Assembly (NCBI GenBank): GCA_030148865.1
Contig: JASBSR010000004.1
Coordinates: 1-46,682, forward strand
DNA from: Gammaproteobacteria bacterium
GTDB taxonomy: Bacteria; Pseudomonadota; Gammaproteobacteria; SZUA-229
Length of the DNA stretch: 46,682 nt
Direction of reading: 5' to 3'
The stretch's first letter is position 1, and each line of letters starts with the position of its first letter. The position numbers and the translations under genes were made by a program. The notes under the pieces were generated by a model, which did no database searches, had not been told where the DNA came from, and saw nothing but the letters and a program-made list of their open reading frames with translations. Below, piece after piece: positions 8,285 to 17,400 of the stretch.

Positions 8285-10015
8285 TTAATGGTTGAGCTGG
8301 TTGACGCGAGCTTCGATTTCAGTGATATCGGTGGCTTCCAGTATTTTGCGCACGCGTGGTCGCAGACTGGAGAGCTTGCTGTTATTAATAATATGTTTGA
8401 TCTCGAGCAGGGCATTGGCCTGGATGCTGAAATAATCCAGGCCCATGCCGAGTAACAGCCGGGTATAGCTCGGGTCGCTGGCCATTTCGCCGCACATAGA
8501 AACCGGCACGCCAGCTTTTTTGCCAGCCTGAATTGTGATATTGATCAATTGCAATACAGCGGGATTGAGTGGATTGTAAAGATAACTGACCTCGTCATCT
8601 ATGCGATCCAGCGCCAGCGTGTATTGAATTAAGTCATTGGTGCCGATCGAGAGAAAATCCAGTTTCTTTGCAAACGCGTATGCTGCGAGCGCAGCAGCAG
8701 GAACTTCGATCATGGCACCGATCGGCAGATTTTCATCGAAGGCCAGTCGTCGCTCGCGCAAATTGTGTTTCGCGGTTTCAATCAGTGCGAACAGTTGTTG
8801 TAATTCTTCGATGTTGGTCAACATCGGAATCATCATGCGTACCGGGCCGAAGGCGGATGCGCGCAAGATAGCGTGCAGCTGGGGTAAAAATGCCTGCGGT
8901 TCTTTCAGGCAACGGCGAATCGCGCGCAGCCCCATCGCCGGATTGTGCGCCATTGGGCCGTGGTCAATGGTGTCCTGTATTTCCTTGTCGGCACCAAGAT
9001 CAATGGTGCGTATAGTCAGTGGTTGGCCCTTGAGGCGCTGCACCGCGCGTTTGTAGTACTGGAACTGGGTGTTCTCATCCGGCCATTCATTTTTATCAAT
9101 AAACAGCATCTCAGTACGGTACAGGCCAATCCCGGTTTTATCGAACTGATGCAATACTTTAATATCTTCCGGCCGATCGATGTTGCCGTGCAATAAAATG
9201 GTTTTGTTATCCAGTGTTATCGCGGGTTTTCCTTTGAGGCGATGCAGCAGGTGCTTGCGTGAAATTTCATCGCGTTTGAGCTTGCGGTAAGTTTTTAGAG
9301 AGCGAAGATCAGGCGTGTTGATCACCGTTCCCTGCTGACCGTCAACAATCAGTGTTTCGCCAGACTTGATCAACAGACGGGCACTGTGAACACCGACGAT
9401 GGCTGGAATGCCGAGATTGCGCGCCAGAATTGCTGTATGTGACAAGGGGCCGCCGTACTCGGTGATAAATCCGGCGATCTTCTGGTGCTGCATGGTCAAG
9501 GTATCGGCAGGTGTCAGGTCATCGGCGACGATGATGCGGCCTTTCAGCTGCGAGGCATCGGGTAAATGCTCGGGGGCATTTGTGAGGCTGTCCTGGATGC
9601 GCTGGACCACGTGTCTAACGTCGTCCTGACGGTTGCGTAAATAAGGGTCTTCGATCTCGTTGAATATCTGAATCAGGCGTTCACCCTGTTTTTGCAAAGC
9701 CCATTCGGCATTGCAGGAATAGGTTTTTATGTTATTGACAGTGCCATCATAAAAAGTCGGGTCTTCCATCATCATTAAATGTGTGTCGATGAAGGCGAGT
9801 ATGTCGGCAGGTGTAGTCGGTTCTAATTTCTTGCGTAAATCACGTAGTTGTTTGGCGGCTTTCTTCTGAGCGTTAGCAAGCCGCGCTATCTCATCGGCCT
9901 GTTGCCGGGGAGTAATAGTGTATTCAACAGCTTCATTGCGTTCGCGCTCGTATACATAGGCTTCACCAATGGCGATACCTTTCGAAACTGCGATGCCGTT
10001 TATGAGGATGCTCAT
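8285..10015 (-). CDS. ptsI: PTS enzyme I (PEP-protein phosphotransferase)
   Basis: Transfers phosphate from PEP to HPr, the first step of the phosphotransferase chain. The 576 residues match plain enzyme I. There is no N-terminal GAF domain, so this is not the PtsP form. The phosphohistidine is His193 in GGPLSHTAILARNLGIPA. The PEP-binding barrel contains VSMCGEMASDP near residue 505 with its catalytic cysteine. It is last in the PTS run, 9 bases after HPr. No sugar-specific EIIB or EIIC is encoded in the window, which points to regulatory rather than transport use. Confidence 0.96.
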   Translation of the reverse strand: MSILINGIAVSKGIAIGEAYVYERERNEAVEYTITPRQQADEIARLANAQKKAAKQLRDLRKKLEPTTPADILAFIDTHLMMMEDPTFYDGTVNNIKTYSCNAEWALQKQGERLIQIFNEIEDPYLRNRQDDVRHVVQRIQDSLTNAPEHLPDASQLKGRIIVADDLTPADTLTMQHQKIAGFITEYGGPLSHTAILARNLGIPAIVGVHSARLLIKSGETLIVDGQQGTVINTPDLRSLKTYRKLKRDEISRKHLLHRLKGKPAITLDNKTILLHGNIDRPEDIKVLHQFDKTGIGLYRTEMLFIDKNEWPDENTQFQYYKRAVQRLKGQPLTIRTIDLGADKEIQDTIDHGPMAHNPAMGLRAIRRCLKEPQAFLPQLHAILRASAFGPVRMMIPMLTNIEELQQLFALIETAKHNLRERRLAFDENLPIGAMIEVPAAALAAYAFAKKLDFLSIGTNDLIQYTLALDRIDDEVSYLYNPLNPAVLQLINITIQAGKKAGVPVSMCGEMASDPSYTRLLLGMGLDYFSIQANALLEIKHIINNSKLSSLRPRVRKILEATDITEIEARVNQLNH

Positions 10016-10024
10016 GTGTCAGGT

Positions 10025-10297
10025 TTACTCGGCTTCACCGAAGCGATCATTAATCAGTTTTTCCAGTGTGTTAATAGACTCCTCGGCATCGGTGCCGTCA
10101 GCATATATGATGATGTTGCTACCTTTGCTGGCGGCGAGCATCATCACACCCATAATGCTTTTGCCATTAACCCGCTGACCTTTGCGTTCGACTTCGATTT
10201 CACTGGCGCAGGCAGATGCAGTCTGAACGAATTTTGCAGCGGCGCGCGCGTGCATGCCGAGTTTGTTGACAATGGTTATTTCACGGCTGTGTGACAT
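10025..10297 (-). CDS. ptsH: phosphocarrier protein HPr (Npr-like)
   Basis: Small cytoplasmic phosphocarrier of 90 residues. His16 in NKLGMHARAAAKF accepts phosphate from enzyme I, and Ser47 in VNGKSIMGVM fits the regulatory serine phosphorylated by HprK, whose gene lies four positions upstream in the run. ATG 10297 is preferred over a start 15 codons earlier because AGGA lies just ahead of it and the protein then has the standard length. The start overlaps the end of the EIIA gene by 17 bases, which suggests translational coupling. In E. coli the equivalent slot next to rapZ holds npr. Confidence 0.95.
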   Translation of the reverse strand: MSHSREITIVNKLGMHARAAAKFVQTASACASEIEVERKGQRVNGKSIMGVMMLAASKGSNIIIYADGTDAEESINTLEKLINDRFGEAE

Positions 10298-10694
10298 TTT
10301 TATCCTCGTACACGTGTAACGAAATGCCCTGTTGACCGCCACTCATGGCTTTATCGAGTAAATCTGGCAAAGCGGCATCGCGATAATTGTTAATGCGCAT
10401 TAGCATGGGCAAGTTAAGCCCGCTGAGTAATGGTGCATGGTATTGCCTGGCCAGGTTTTGTGCAATATTACTTGGCGTCCCGCCGTACATATCGGTAATA
10501 ATGATCAGCCCGTCTTGGAGTTGTAAATCACCCAGTCTGGTTTTTGCGGAGGCAAGTTTTTCATCAACCGAAGCGTCGAGTGGAACTTCTATTGCTGCAC
10601 AGTTTTGTATTGTATCGGCGTGTAAGGTGCCACACAAATTTAACAAAGGAGCAGCAATATGTTGGTGGCTGACAAGTAGGATGGCGACGCTCAT
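10281..10694 (-). CDS. PTS EIIA component, mannose/fructose (EIIA-Man) type
   Basis: A 137-residue single-domain EIIA. The phosphorylatable histidine is most likely His10 in LLVSHQHIAAPLL (His12 is also present), and DMYGGTPSN near residues 68-76 is the other family signature. With no EIIB/C partner nearby it probably serves as a phosphorylation-dependent regulator, as inferred for similar stand-alone EIIA-Man genes in beta- and gammaproteobacteria. It lies between rapZ (15-base gap) and HPr (overlap). What it binds is unknown. Confidence 0.9.
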   Translation of the reverse strand: MSVAILLVSHQHIAAPLLNLCGTLHADTIQNCAAIEVPLDASVDEKLASAKTRLGDLQLQDGLIIITDMYGGTPSNIAQNLARQYHAPLLSGLNLPMLMRINNYRDAALPDLLDKAMSGGQQGISLHVYEDKNVTQP

Positions 10695-10709
10695 AAGCTC
10701 AGGGATAAA

Positions 10710-11564
10710 TTAAAGTTCACGGTGACGAATGGAAACATTATTAATGGTTCCGCTGAAATCATCACATAATTTCTGGGCGATGTACACAGACCGGTGCTGG
10801 CCACCAGTGCAGCCGATGGACACCGTCAGGTAATAACGGTTTTGTTGCTCAAATTTAACAATCCAGTGCTGCAGGAATCCACGGATGTGCTCAAGCATAT
10901 CGCTAACGTCTTGCTGCTGCTGGAGAAAATCAATCACTGCGGCATCGAGGCCAGTAAGCTGGCGTAACGCAGGTTCCCAGTGCGGGTTAGGTAGACAACG
11001 AACGTCAAATACAAAATCAGAATCGGGTGGGGTGCCGTGCTTGAAGCCGAAAGACTGAAATAACAGCGAAAGACTGCTGCCATTTTTTTTGATGATCTGG
11101 GTGGTTACCAGCTCGCGTAGTTCGTGAACATTGGTGTAGGTGGTGTCGATAATTAAGTCAGCTTCCGAGGCGACTTCACCGAGTAGATTGCGCTCTACCT
11201 CGATGGCTTCGAAGAGAGGGAGGCCTTTGCGCGATAATGGATGTTTACGCCGGGTGTCGCTGAAGCGTTTTATTAGTGTGGCGTGTTCGGCCTGCATATA
11301 GATAACGTCAAGATGTATATCTTTTTTGCGTAAGCTGGCGATGATCTCACTAAATTTTCTGAGGTCGTGTGATTCGCTGCGAGCATCGATGCCGACAGCG
11401 ATTTCTGTGTAGGGCTTCAGGCTGCGATTGAGGAGCTGGTCGATAAAATTCGGCAGCAGACCGAGAGGTAGATTATCCACGCAATAGAAATTTTCGTCTT
11501 CTAGCGTATGCAGTGCGACTGTTTTTCCTGAACCCGAGAGCCCGCTGATAATGACAACTTTCAT
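10710..11564 (-). CDS. rapZ: RNase adapter protein RapZ
   Basis: Nucleotide-binding protein; in E. coli it presents the small RNA GlmZ to RNase E and so tunes glucosamine-6-phosphate synthesis. The 284 residues are full length. The Walker A motif GLSGSGKT is at residues 8-15, and the conserved C-terminal block SIGCTGGQHRSVYIAQ is present. The gene lies 22 bases after hprK and 15 before the EIIA gene, a common setting that ties amino-sugar control to the PTS. Whether GlmZ/GlmY exist in this organism cannot be seen from the window. Confidence 0.96.
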   Translation of the reverse strand: MKVVIISGLSGSGKTVALHTLEDENFYCVDNLPLGLLPNFIDQLLNRSLKPYTEIAVGIDARSESHDLRKFSEIIASLRKKDIHLDVIYMQAEHATLIKRFSDTRRKHPLSRKGLPLFEAIEVERNLLGEVASEADLIIDTTYTNVHELRELVTTQIIKKNGSSLSLLFQSFGFKHGTPPDSDFVFDVRCLPNPHWEPALRQLTGLDAAVIDFLQQQQDVSDMLEHIRGFLQHWIVKFEQQNRYYLTVSIGCTGGQHRSVYIAQKLCDDFSGTINNVSIRHREL

Positions 11565-11586
11565 ACCTTGCTAACCTGTGGCTAAA

Positions 11587-12531
11587 CTAGTCCCTGGAAT
11601 TTGAAATTGCCTGTTGTTGTAACTCAATGAGTTGCTCGGTGGCATCCAGGCCACTATGACGCAGGATATGATTGCGCACCGCCGCTTCAACCAGTACTGC
11701 CAGATTGCGACCAGGCGCGACCGGGATTAATATTTCGGGGATATCAACACCGAGAATACTGCGTTGAATGCGATTGCCGTAGAGTCTGTCCAGCTGCTCG
11801 CGATCCTGTTTTGACATACGTTTGAGCTGAATCACAAGGCGCAGATATTTGTTATTTTTTAGCGCGTTGTCGCCATACATCTCACGAATATTGAGAACGC
11901 CAAGTCCGCGAACTTCCATGAAGTCCTGGAGTAATGATGAACTGCTGCCGTCGAGAACATCTGGCCCAACACGGGTAAAGACGGGCGCATCATCAGCAAC
12001 CAGGCGGTGACCACGTGAGAGCAGTTCGAGTGCGAGTTCGCTCTTGCCCACGCTGCTTTCACCCGTAATCAATACACCAGTGCCCAGCACTTCCATGAAT
12101 ACACCATGCACGGTCTGTTTCTCAGAAAACATTTCGTGCAAATAAAAGCGCGCGGCATCTACAACTGCATTGCTTTCAGCTTTGCAGCTTAGTAGTGGTA
12201 CGTGATATTGATTGGCACGCCGGATAAATTCTTCTGGTGCCTGGATACCATCGGTGATCAGGATAGCAACGGGCGCACTTTTAAACAGCTGTTGTAACAT
12301 AGCATCGCGCACCTGTTGTTCTGAATTTTTCAGGTATTCGCATTCAGTTTTGCCGAGCACCTGAATAATGTTTTTGTGAATCAGGTTGAGATGTCCGATC
12401 AGAGTAGCGTGATCGCTGGCTTTGATTTCGTGTAATGGGCTGTCGGGATCTTCTTCTCCAGCGACCCATTCCAGTTCAATCTTATTCGAAAGATTGAAGA
12501 TAATCGATTCGGCGGAGGAGATTTCAGTCAT
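11587..12531 (-). CDS. hprK: HPr kinase/phosphorylase
   Basis: Bifunctional enzyme that phosphorylates, or dephosphorylates, the regulatory serine of HPr. The N-terminal domain runs to about residue 130. The catalytic domain has the conserved VHG histidine (His142), the P-loop GESSVGKS (157-164) and the signature MEVRGLGVLNI (205-215). The length of 314 residues is normal. Its start overlaps the end of ptsN by 4 bases. Together with Ser47 of the HPr encoded downstream it forms a complete kinase-target pair. Enterobacteria lack this gene, which helps place the organism. Confidence 0.96.
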   Translation of the reverse strand: MTEISSAESIIFNLSNKIELEWVAGEEDPDSPLHEIKASDHATLIGHLNLIHKNIIQVLGKTECEYLKNSEQQVRDAMLQQLFKSAPVAILITDGIQAPEEFIRRANQYHVPLLSCKAESNAVVDAARFYLHEMFSEKQTVHGVFMEVLGTGVLITGESSVGKSELALELLSRGHRLVADDAPVFTRVGPDVLDGSSSSLLQDFMEVRGLGVLNIREMYGDNALKNNKYLRLVIQLKRMSKQDREQLDRLYGNRIQRSILGVDIPEILIPVAPGRNLAVLVEAAVRNHILRHSGLDATEQLIELQQQAISNSRD

Positions 12532-12998
12532 GATGCCTGGCTTTTTATCTGCCAGGTGTTGAGGTGGTTGTAGAGTTCGTGTGAGTTACTTGCGTTGCGC
12601 AAGCCCTGACAAAAATCTTTGTCATTGAACAGGCGGGCAAGGCTGGCGAGCAACTTGAGGTGCTCGTCGGTGTAATGCTCAGGCACCATGAGCGCAAACA
12701 GCAAGTCTGTAGGTATGTTATCGGGGCTATCGAAATCTATACCCTGGTTTAGTTTGATGAATGCGCCGATGGCATGATCACAAAGCTGGGTTCTGGTGTG
12801 CGGCAGCGCAACACCGTGCCCGAGAGACGTTGATCCCAGTTTTTCTCGCTCGGTGAGCAATTCAAAGATAGCTAAAGGGTCGGTGTTGCTGGCTTTGCTT
12901 GCCAACAGTTTAGAAATAACTTCCAGCGCACGTTTTTTGCTGGAAACATGATCGCAGCAGACGACTGCGTCAGGACTAACAAGTGCTTCTAAATTCAT
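12528..12998 (-). CDS. ptsN: nitrogen-regulatory PTS EIIA (EIIA-Ntr)
   Basis: A 156-residue EIIA of the fructose/nitrogen type. The phosphorylated histidine is His67 in GHGVALPHTR. In other proteobacteria the protein reports nitrogen and potassium state through its phosphorylation by the Ntr phosphorelay. It overlaps hpf upstream and hprK downstream by 4 bases each, so the three are almost certainly co-transcribed and coupled. The rpoN-hpf-ptsN order is the classical one. Confidence 0.96.
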   Translation of the reverse strand: MNLEALVSPDAVVCCDHVSSKKRALEVISKLLASKASNTDPLAIFELLTEREKLGSTSLGHGVALPHTRTQLCDHAIGAFIKLNQGIDFDSPDNIPTDLLFALMVPEHYTDEHLKLLASLARLFNDKDFCQGLRNASNSHELYNHLNTWQIKSQAS

Positions 12999-13318
12999 AT
13001 ATCTTCGACGACTTCGCTTGATTTCAGGTGATGATGGTCTTTCAGTTTTTCCTTGTGTTTTTTAACCTGACGGTCAAGTTTGTCCACCAGTCCATCAATG
13101 GCAGCGTACATATCATCTTCAATGGAATCTGCAAAAATGTCATTACCGCTCATATGAACCGTCGCCTCGGCTTTGTGACGCACATTTTCAAGTGATAAGA
13201 TTACGTGGGTATTGCTGACCTTATCGAAGTGGCGTTGTAGCTTTTCCATTTTTTCATTAACGTAGTTTCTGAGTGAGTCCGTGATTTCGATATGGTGTCC
13301 GGTCAGATTGATTTGCAT
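12995..13318 (-). CDS. hpf: ribosome hibernation promoting factor
   Basis: Binds the 30S subunit in stationary phase and helps form inactive 100S ribosomes. The 107 residues match the short HPF class, somewhat longer than E. coli HPF (95). The sequence opens MQINLTGHHIEITDSLRNYV and has the basic C-terminal tail of the family. ATG 13318 is chosen because GGAGGT ends four bases before it; a GTG start four codons upstream would include that ribosome binding site in the coding region. A 157-base gap to rpoN could hold its own promoter, but none is convincing. Confidence 0.95.
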   Translation of the reverse strand: MQINLTGHHIEITDSLRNYVNEKMEKLQRHFDKVSNTHVILSLENVRHKAEATVHMSGNDIFADSIEDDMYAAIDGLVDKLDRQVKKHKEKLKDHHHLKSSEVVEDI

Positions 13319-13475
13319 GAGTACCTCCACTGATGATTTAAGGGCTCGGCCAGGGCAGTCCCTGTCCTGGGCGAGCGTGCGGACTTAATTGTTCGCCTTG
13401 TGCCAGTCTGTAATCAGGCTGGTTATAACGGCACGCTGCCTGTGCCGGTTAAATTGATGTATATGCGGCGCTCGT

Positions 13476-14966
13476 TCAGGCGAGACGCTTACGTTCATTA
13501 GACGGCGGAATCGACATGGATTCTCTGTATTTTGCCACAGTTCGTCGTGCCACATTAATGCCTTCTTTGACCAGGAACGACGAGATTTTATTATCGCTCA
13601 TGGGTTTTCTGGGGTTTTCATTATCGATCAGTTTTTTCACCATAGCGCGGATTGCGGTGGCAGAGCATTCGCCGCCATCAATGGTGCGTACATGGCTGGA
13701 AAAGAAAAACTTGAATTCAAAAACGCCACGCGGCGTGTGCATGTATTTATGGGTGGTGACGCGGGAAATCGTTGACTCGTGCATTTCGAGTTCTTCGGCA
13801 ATATCGCGTAACACCATGGGTTTCATGCCTTCGTCACCGTATTCCAGAAACAGGCGTTGACGATCGACGATGGCGCGGCCAACTCGGATCAGGGTTTCAC
13901 TGCGGCTGCGCAGACTTTTCAGAAACCAGCGGGCTTCCTGCAGGCTATTTTTGAGATAGGCGGCTTCTTTGCTGCGATCCCGGTTTTTAACGTGATCGGC
14001 GTACAGCTGGTTGATTCTGATTTTGGGCGCGGCTTCCGGGTTCAGTTCTACCACCCAGCGGTTCTTGTGTTTGGAGACATAAATGTCTGGCACAATGTAT
14101 TCGGGTTTGGTGTTGGAGATTGACGAACCCGGTTTGGGGTTGAGTGTCTGAATAAATGCCAGCACATCGTTGAGTTGGGCTTCGGTAAAACGCGTTTTGC
14201 GCTGCAGACGTGCATAATCGTGTGCGCCGAGAAGCTCGAGATGCTCAGCGACCAGGATGCGGGCATTTTCCAGATTTGGGCTATCAGCGCTGAATGCATC
14301 CATCTGCAGCAGCAGGCATTCGCGCAGGTCGCGTGCGGCGACCCCGATGGGGTCGAAGTGTTGCACGCGGCGCAGCACAGCTTCGACTTCTGCAATATCG
14401 ATTTCGATATCGTTGATCAGGCTTTGGTGGATATCTGCGACAGTTTCAGTGAGGTAGCCATCATCATTAATGGCGTCGATGATAGTGACTGCGATCAGGA
14501 AATCGTTCTCACTGGTGGGTGTATTGCGCAGCTGCCAGAGCAGGTGATCGGCCAGTGATTCATCGCCCCCGCTCTGATTTTCGAGAAAGCTGTCGGTGCC
14601 ATCATCGCTGTAATTCTGATTGTTCAGGCCTGTGCTGGTGGTTTCGTAAATATCATCCCAGTTGCTGTCCACCGGCAGCTCGTCGGGAATCTCCTGTTTA
14701 TTGTCGAGGTCGATACTGGTCTGTTCACTGCTGGCAGACTGATTATCGGCATCCGCCTGATTCCGCTCGGTATCGCGGTCGCTCTCGGAGCTCGCTTCGC
14801 GCGCCTCGTGGTCATCGGCGAATTCCAGCAGCGGGTTTTCTTCGAGAATTTGTTGAATTTCGGTCTGGAGTTCGAGCGTTGACAGCTGCAGCAGGCGGAT
14901 CGCTTGCTGTAGCTGTGGTGTCATCGTGAGATGCTGACCAAGTTTAAGCTGGAGTGTTGGTTTCAT
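13476..14966 (-). CDS. rpoN: RNA polymerase sigma-54 factor
   Basis: Alternative sigma factor for -24/-12 promoters, which need AAA+ activators. The product is 496 residues. Region I (residues 1-50) is the glutamine- and leucine-rich activator-responsive segment with LGQHLTMTPQLQQAIRLLQL. An acidic region II follows (about 55-110), then the core-binding and DNA-binding domains. The RpoN box ARRTVAKYRE is near the C terminus. ATG 14966 is preferred to a TTG two codons upstream. The gene sits between lptB and hpf as in E. coli. Confidence 0.97.
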   Translation of the reverse strand: MKPTLQLKLGQHLTMTPQLQQAIRLLQLSTLELQTEIQQILEENPLLEFADDHEAREASSESDRDTERNQADADNQSASSEQTSIDLDNKQEIPDELPVDSNWDDIYETTSTGLNNQNYSDDGTDSFLENQSGGDESLADHLLWQLRNTPTSENDFLIAVTIIDAINDDGYLTETVADIHQSLINDIEIDIAEVEAVLRRVQHFDPIGVAARDLRECLLLQMDAFSADSPNLENARILVAEHLELLGAHDYARLQRKTRFTEAQLNDVLAFIQTLNPKPGSSISNTKPEYIVPDIYVSKHKNRWVVELNPEAAPKIRINQLYADHVKNRDRSKEAAYLKNSLQEARWFLKSLRSRSETLIRVGRAIVDRQRLFLEYGDEGMKPMVLRDIAEELEMHESTISRVTTHKYMHTPRGVFEFKFFFSSHVRTIDGGECSATAIRAMVKKLIDNENPRKPMSDNKISSFLVKEGINVARRTVAKYRESMSIPPSNERKRLA

Positions 14967-15086
14967 GGGCAAGATGTCGGCAATATCCGGCAGGCAGTAG
15001 CGCCACAGGTTACTGCTGTAGTATTCAAACAGCTGAATATTGGTACCGCCGTATGCTCCTTAAAATAACTAAAACCAGTTCTTACT

Positions 15087-15812
15087 TTATAGCCGAAAAT
15101 CACGTCCAAGATAGACTTCTCGCACCTGTTCGTCGGAAAGTATGGCCGTGGGTGCGCCTGCTGCGATGATTTTACCACCACTGAGGATATAAGCGCGATC
15201 ACAGATGCCGAGAGTTTCGCGTACATTATGGTCAGTAATCAGGACGCCGATGTTGCGCTGAGTCAAATGCGTGATGATTTTCTGGATTTCAATCACCGAA
15301 ATGGGGTCGACCCCGGCGAAGGGCTCATCCAGCAAGATAAACTCGGGCCGCGAGGCGAGGGCGCGCGCGATTTCCACGCGCCGGCGCTCACCACCGGAGA
15401 GACTGATGCCGAGGCTGTCGCGAATATGCTCGATCTGGAGTTCGGCCAGCAACTGGTCGAGTTCGGCGAGGCGCTCGGGTTTGCTGAGCGTGCGCTGAAT
15501 TTCGAGCACGGCGAGAATATTGTCGGCGACACTGAGTTTGCGAAACACTGAGGCTTCCTGCGGTAAATAACCCACACCCAGCTGGGCGCGGGCGTGGACA
15601 GGTAGCTGGGTAATGTCACGCTGACCCAGGCTGATGCGGCCACTATTGGCGGTGACCAGACCCACCACCATATAAAAACTGGTGGTTTTTCCGGCACCAT
15701 TGGGACCGAGCAGGCCGACCACTTCTCCGCTGGCGACTTCGAAGGAGACACCGTTGACGACAGTGCGAGACTTATAGCTTTTGACCAGATTGTCAGCGCG
15801 TAGCAGGCTCAT
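15087..15812 (-). CDS. lptB: LPS export ABC transporter ATP-binding protein LptB
   Basis: Cytoplasmic ATPase that powers the LptB2FGC complex extracting lipopolysaccharide from the inner membrane. At 241 residues it is full length. Walker A is GPNGAGKT (36-43), the ABC signature is LSGGERRR, and Walker B is [12 protein letters not shown]. It starts 2 bases after the stop of lptA, so the two are tightly coupled. The lptF and lptG permease genes are not in this window. Confidence 0.98.
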   Translation of the reverse strand: MSLLRADNLVKSYKSRTVVNGVSFEVASGEVVGLLGPNGAGKTTSFYMVVGLVTANSGRISLGQRDITQLPVHARAQLGVGYLPQEASVFRKLSVADNILAVLEIQRTLSKPERLAELDQLLAELQIEHIRDSLGISLSGGERRRVEIARALASRPEFILLDEPFAGVDPISVIEIQKIITHLTQRNIGVLITDHNVRETLGICDRAYILSGGKIIAAGAPTAILSDEQVREVYLGRDFRL

Positions 15813-15814
15813 CT

Positions 15815-16309
15815 TCAGGGGGCTCGGTCTTTTTTAGGCGTCAGAGTGATGTTGACCCGTTGGCCGGGTTCACCGGTAGCCCCCGTAGTCTGGCCGGCGA
15901 GGATGAGTTTTTTCTCGGTGTCGTACAGGATATGATCGCTTTCGACAATGCGGTCGCCCTGTTCCAGCCGCGCTGCGCCGCGCATACTGAGCTGGCTGTT
16001 GGCCACGTTATAATCCATATACTGGCTTCGGGCGGTGACTTGTGCTTCTGGGTTGTTGTCGCTATAGCGCGCGGGTGTGCCTTCGATTTTGACGTGCCTG
16101 AGGTCGCCGTTCTCGTTGCTAACCGTGATCTGGTTGCCTTTGAGTTTAATCGTTCCCTGGGTGAAACTGACATTGCCACGATACACGCTTTCGCCAGTAT
16201 TGATATCGAGCTGCATCGAATCAGCGCGAATCAGAATTTTCTCACCGGCGTTTGCCAGCAGGCTGCTGGTGAGAAGGCAGACTAACCATACGAGTTTATG
16301 GCCGCTCAT
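15815..16309 (-). CDS. lptA: LPS transport periplasmic protein LptA
   Basis: Periplasmic bridge protein that carries LPS between LptC and LptD. The 164-residue product has a signal peptide ([21 protein letters not shown], in two parts: basic start, hydrophobic core) with likely cleavage before GEKI. The OstA fold follows, with RADSMQLD and [11 protein letters not shown] strands. A start at 16309 gives a proper signal peptide and overlaps the lptC end by 14 bases; the longer open frame would add 31 residues read from inside lptC without signal-peptide character. Confidence 0.94.
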   Translation of the reverse strand: MSGHKLVWLVCLLTSSLLANAGEKILIRADSMQLDINTGESVYRGNVSFTQGTIKLKGNQITVSNENGDLRHVKIEGTPARYSDNNPEAQVTARSQYMDYNVANSQLSMRGAARLEQGDRIVESDHILYDTEKKLILAGQTTGATGEPGQRVNITLTPKKDRAP

Positions 16310-16859
16310 ATACACCTGTGACCTCGGCGAGTAATTTGAGTTGCCCATTAAGATTGTCGAGCTGCATGCCGCGCGAGTTGAGTCGGAGATTCTTGTACTC
16401 AATTCTGGCGATTTGCTCGGTACTGGCCAGCTGCCGGCGGGTGTCGATATTCAGACGTTCGGTGAGCAGACGAAGGCCGGTGGTTTTGTCATCTCCGGTG
16501 GTTTGTTGCATTACTACTTTATTCAGTAGCGTGATCTGGTTTTGCTCATCATTAATCTCACCTTGTTCAGCGCTCAGTCGCCAGTCAGCATCGGTGTGCA
16601 ACAGGTGCAATACAGGTTGTGCCAGGTCTGCAATATCACTGTCGTTGAAATGATTAAATTCGTGGGCACGTAACGTGTAGCCAGGTTTGCCTGCGGTATT
16701 CATCGCGGTCAGTTTGAAGTCGCGCATAAAGGCATCGATAAAGTGTTCGTTGTCAGGACTGAGAAGATCCGCAGTGCGATCTTCAACCAGCTGATACCAC
16801 CAGATAAGCAAGGCGATTAACGCCAGACTCAGTAAGGTGACTAATGACTTCAGACGCAT
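16296..16859 (-). CDS. lptC: LPS export system protein LptC
   Basis: Bitopic inner-membrane protein that receives LPS from LptB2FG and passes it to LptA. The product is 187 residues with one N-terminal membrane helix (about 5-22) and a periplasmic beta-jellyroll body with a typical spacing of short strands. Sequence conservation in this family is low, so the call leans on position between kdsC (2-base gap) and lptA (14-base overlap), length and topology. Confidence 0.93.
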   Translation of the reverse strand: MRLKSLVTLLSLALIALLIWWYQLVEDRTADLLSPDNEHFIDAFMRDFKLTAMNTAGKPGYTLRAHEFNHFNDSDIADLAQPVLHLLHTDADWRLSAEQGEINDEQNQITLLNKVVMQQTTGDDKTTGLRLLTERLNIDTRRQLASTEQIARIEYKNLRLNSRGMQLDNLNGQLKLLAEVTGVYERP

Positions 16860-16861
16860 GC

Positions 16862-17395
16862 TTAGTCCGTACTATGTAAATAGCTGGCCAGCTTGTCAGC
16901 AAGCTGGCTGCGAGATTCGAGAAACATTTCACAGACATCACGCACCGCACCGTGACCCCCGTTGCGCGCCGTGATCCAGTGCGCGTGCTGTTTAACAAAC
17001 GGATGCGCATCCTGCACGGCGATGGCCAGCCCGACCTGCGACATGATCGGCAGATCGACGACATCGTCGCCGACATACGCGACCTGTTCGAGTTTGAGTT
17101 CAACTTTTTCCAGCAATGCGGCAAAGGCTGGGCGTTTGTCGCGATAGCCCTGATACACCAGGCTGACACCGAGATCCTTCATGCGATGCTTGACCACCTG
17201 TGAGCTACGGCCAGTGATAATCGCAGCACGCACACCACCTTCCTGCAACATGCGCATGCCGTGACCGTCCTGCGAATTAAAGGCTTTGTATTCTTCGCCG
17301 TTATCGCCCATAAATAGACTGCCGTCGGTCATGACACCATCGACATCGAATATAACCAATTCTATGTTTTTTGCTTTTTCAAGAATGTCTTTCAT
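16862..17395 (-). CDS. kdsC: 3-deoxy-D-manno-octulosonate 8-phosphate phosphatase
   Basis: HAD-family phosphatase that makes Kdo, the inner-core sugar of LPS. The 177 residues match the family. The nucleophile motif is FDVDGVMTDG (residues 16-25), and a Lys/Asp region YVGDDVVDLPIM provides the metal site. ATG 17395 is preceded by AT-rich sequence with no Shine-Dalgarno motif, because repeat element B begins only a few bases upstream. Its translation start may therefore be weak or leaderless-like, or depend on RNA structure. Confidence 0.96.
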   Translation of the reverse strand: MKDILEKAKNIELVIFDVDGVMTDGSLFMGDNGEEYKAFNSQDGHGMRMLQEGGVRAAIITGRSSQVVKHRMKDLGVSLVYQGYRDKRPAFAALLEKVELKLEQVAYVGDDVVDLPIMSQVGLAIAVQDAHPFVKQHAHWITARNGGHGAVRDVCEMFLESRSQLADKLASYLHSTD

Positions 17396-17400
17396 TTAAA

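Noticed and set aside
13331..13475. sigma-54 promoter between rpoN and hpf
   Set aside because: CTGGCAC-like and GGCAC sequences occur on the minus strand, but no GC doublet lies at the required distance for a -12 element.
13380..13475. small RNA or terminator between rpoN and hpf
   Set aside because: CGGCAC...GTGCCG and CAGGG...CCCTG dyads exist, but stems are only 5-6 bp and no T run follows.
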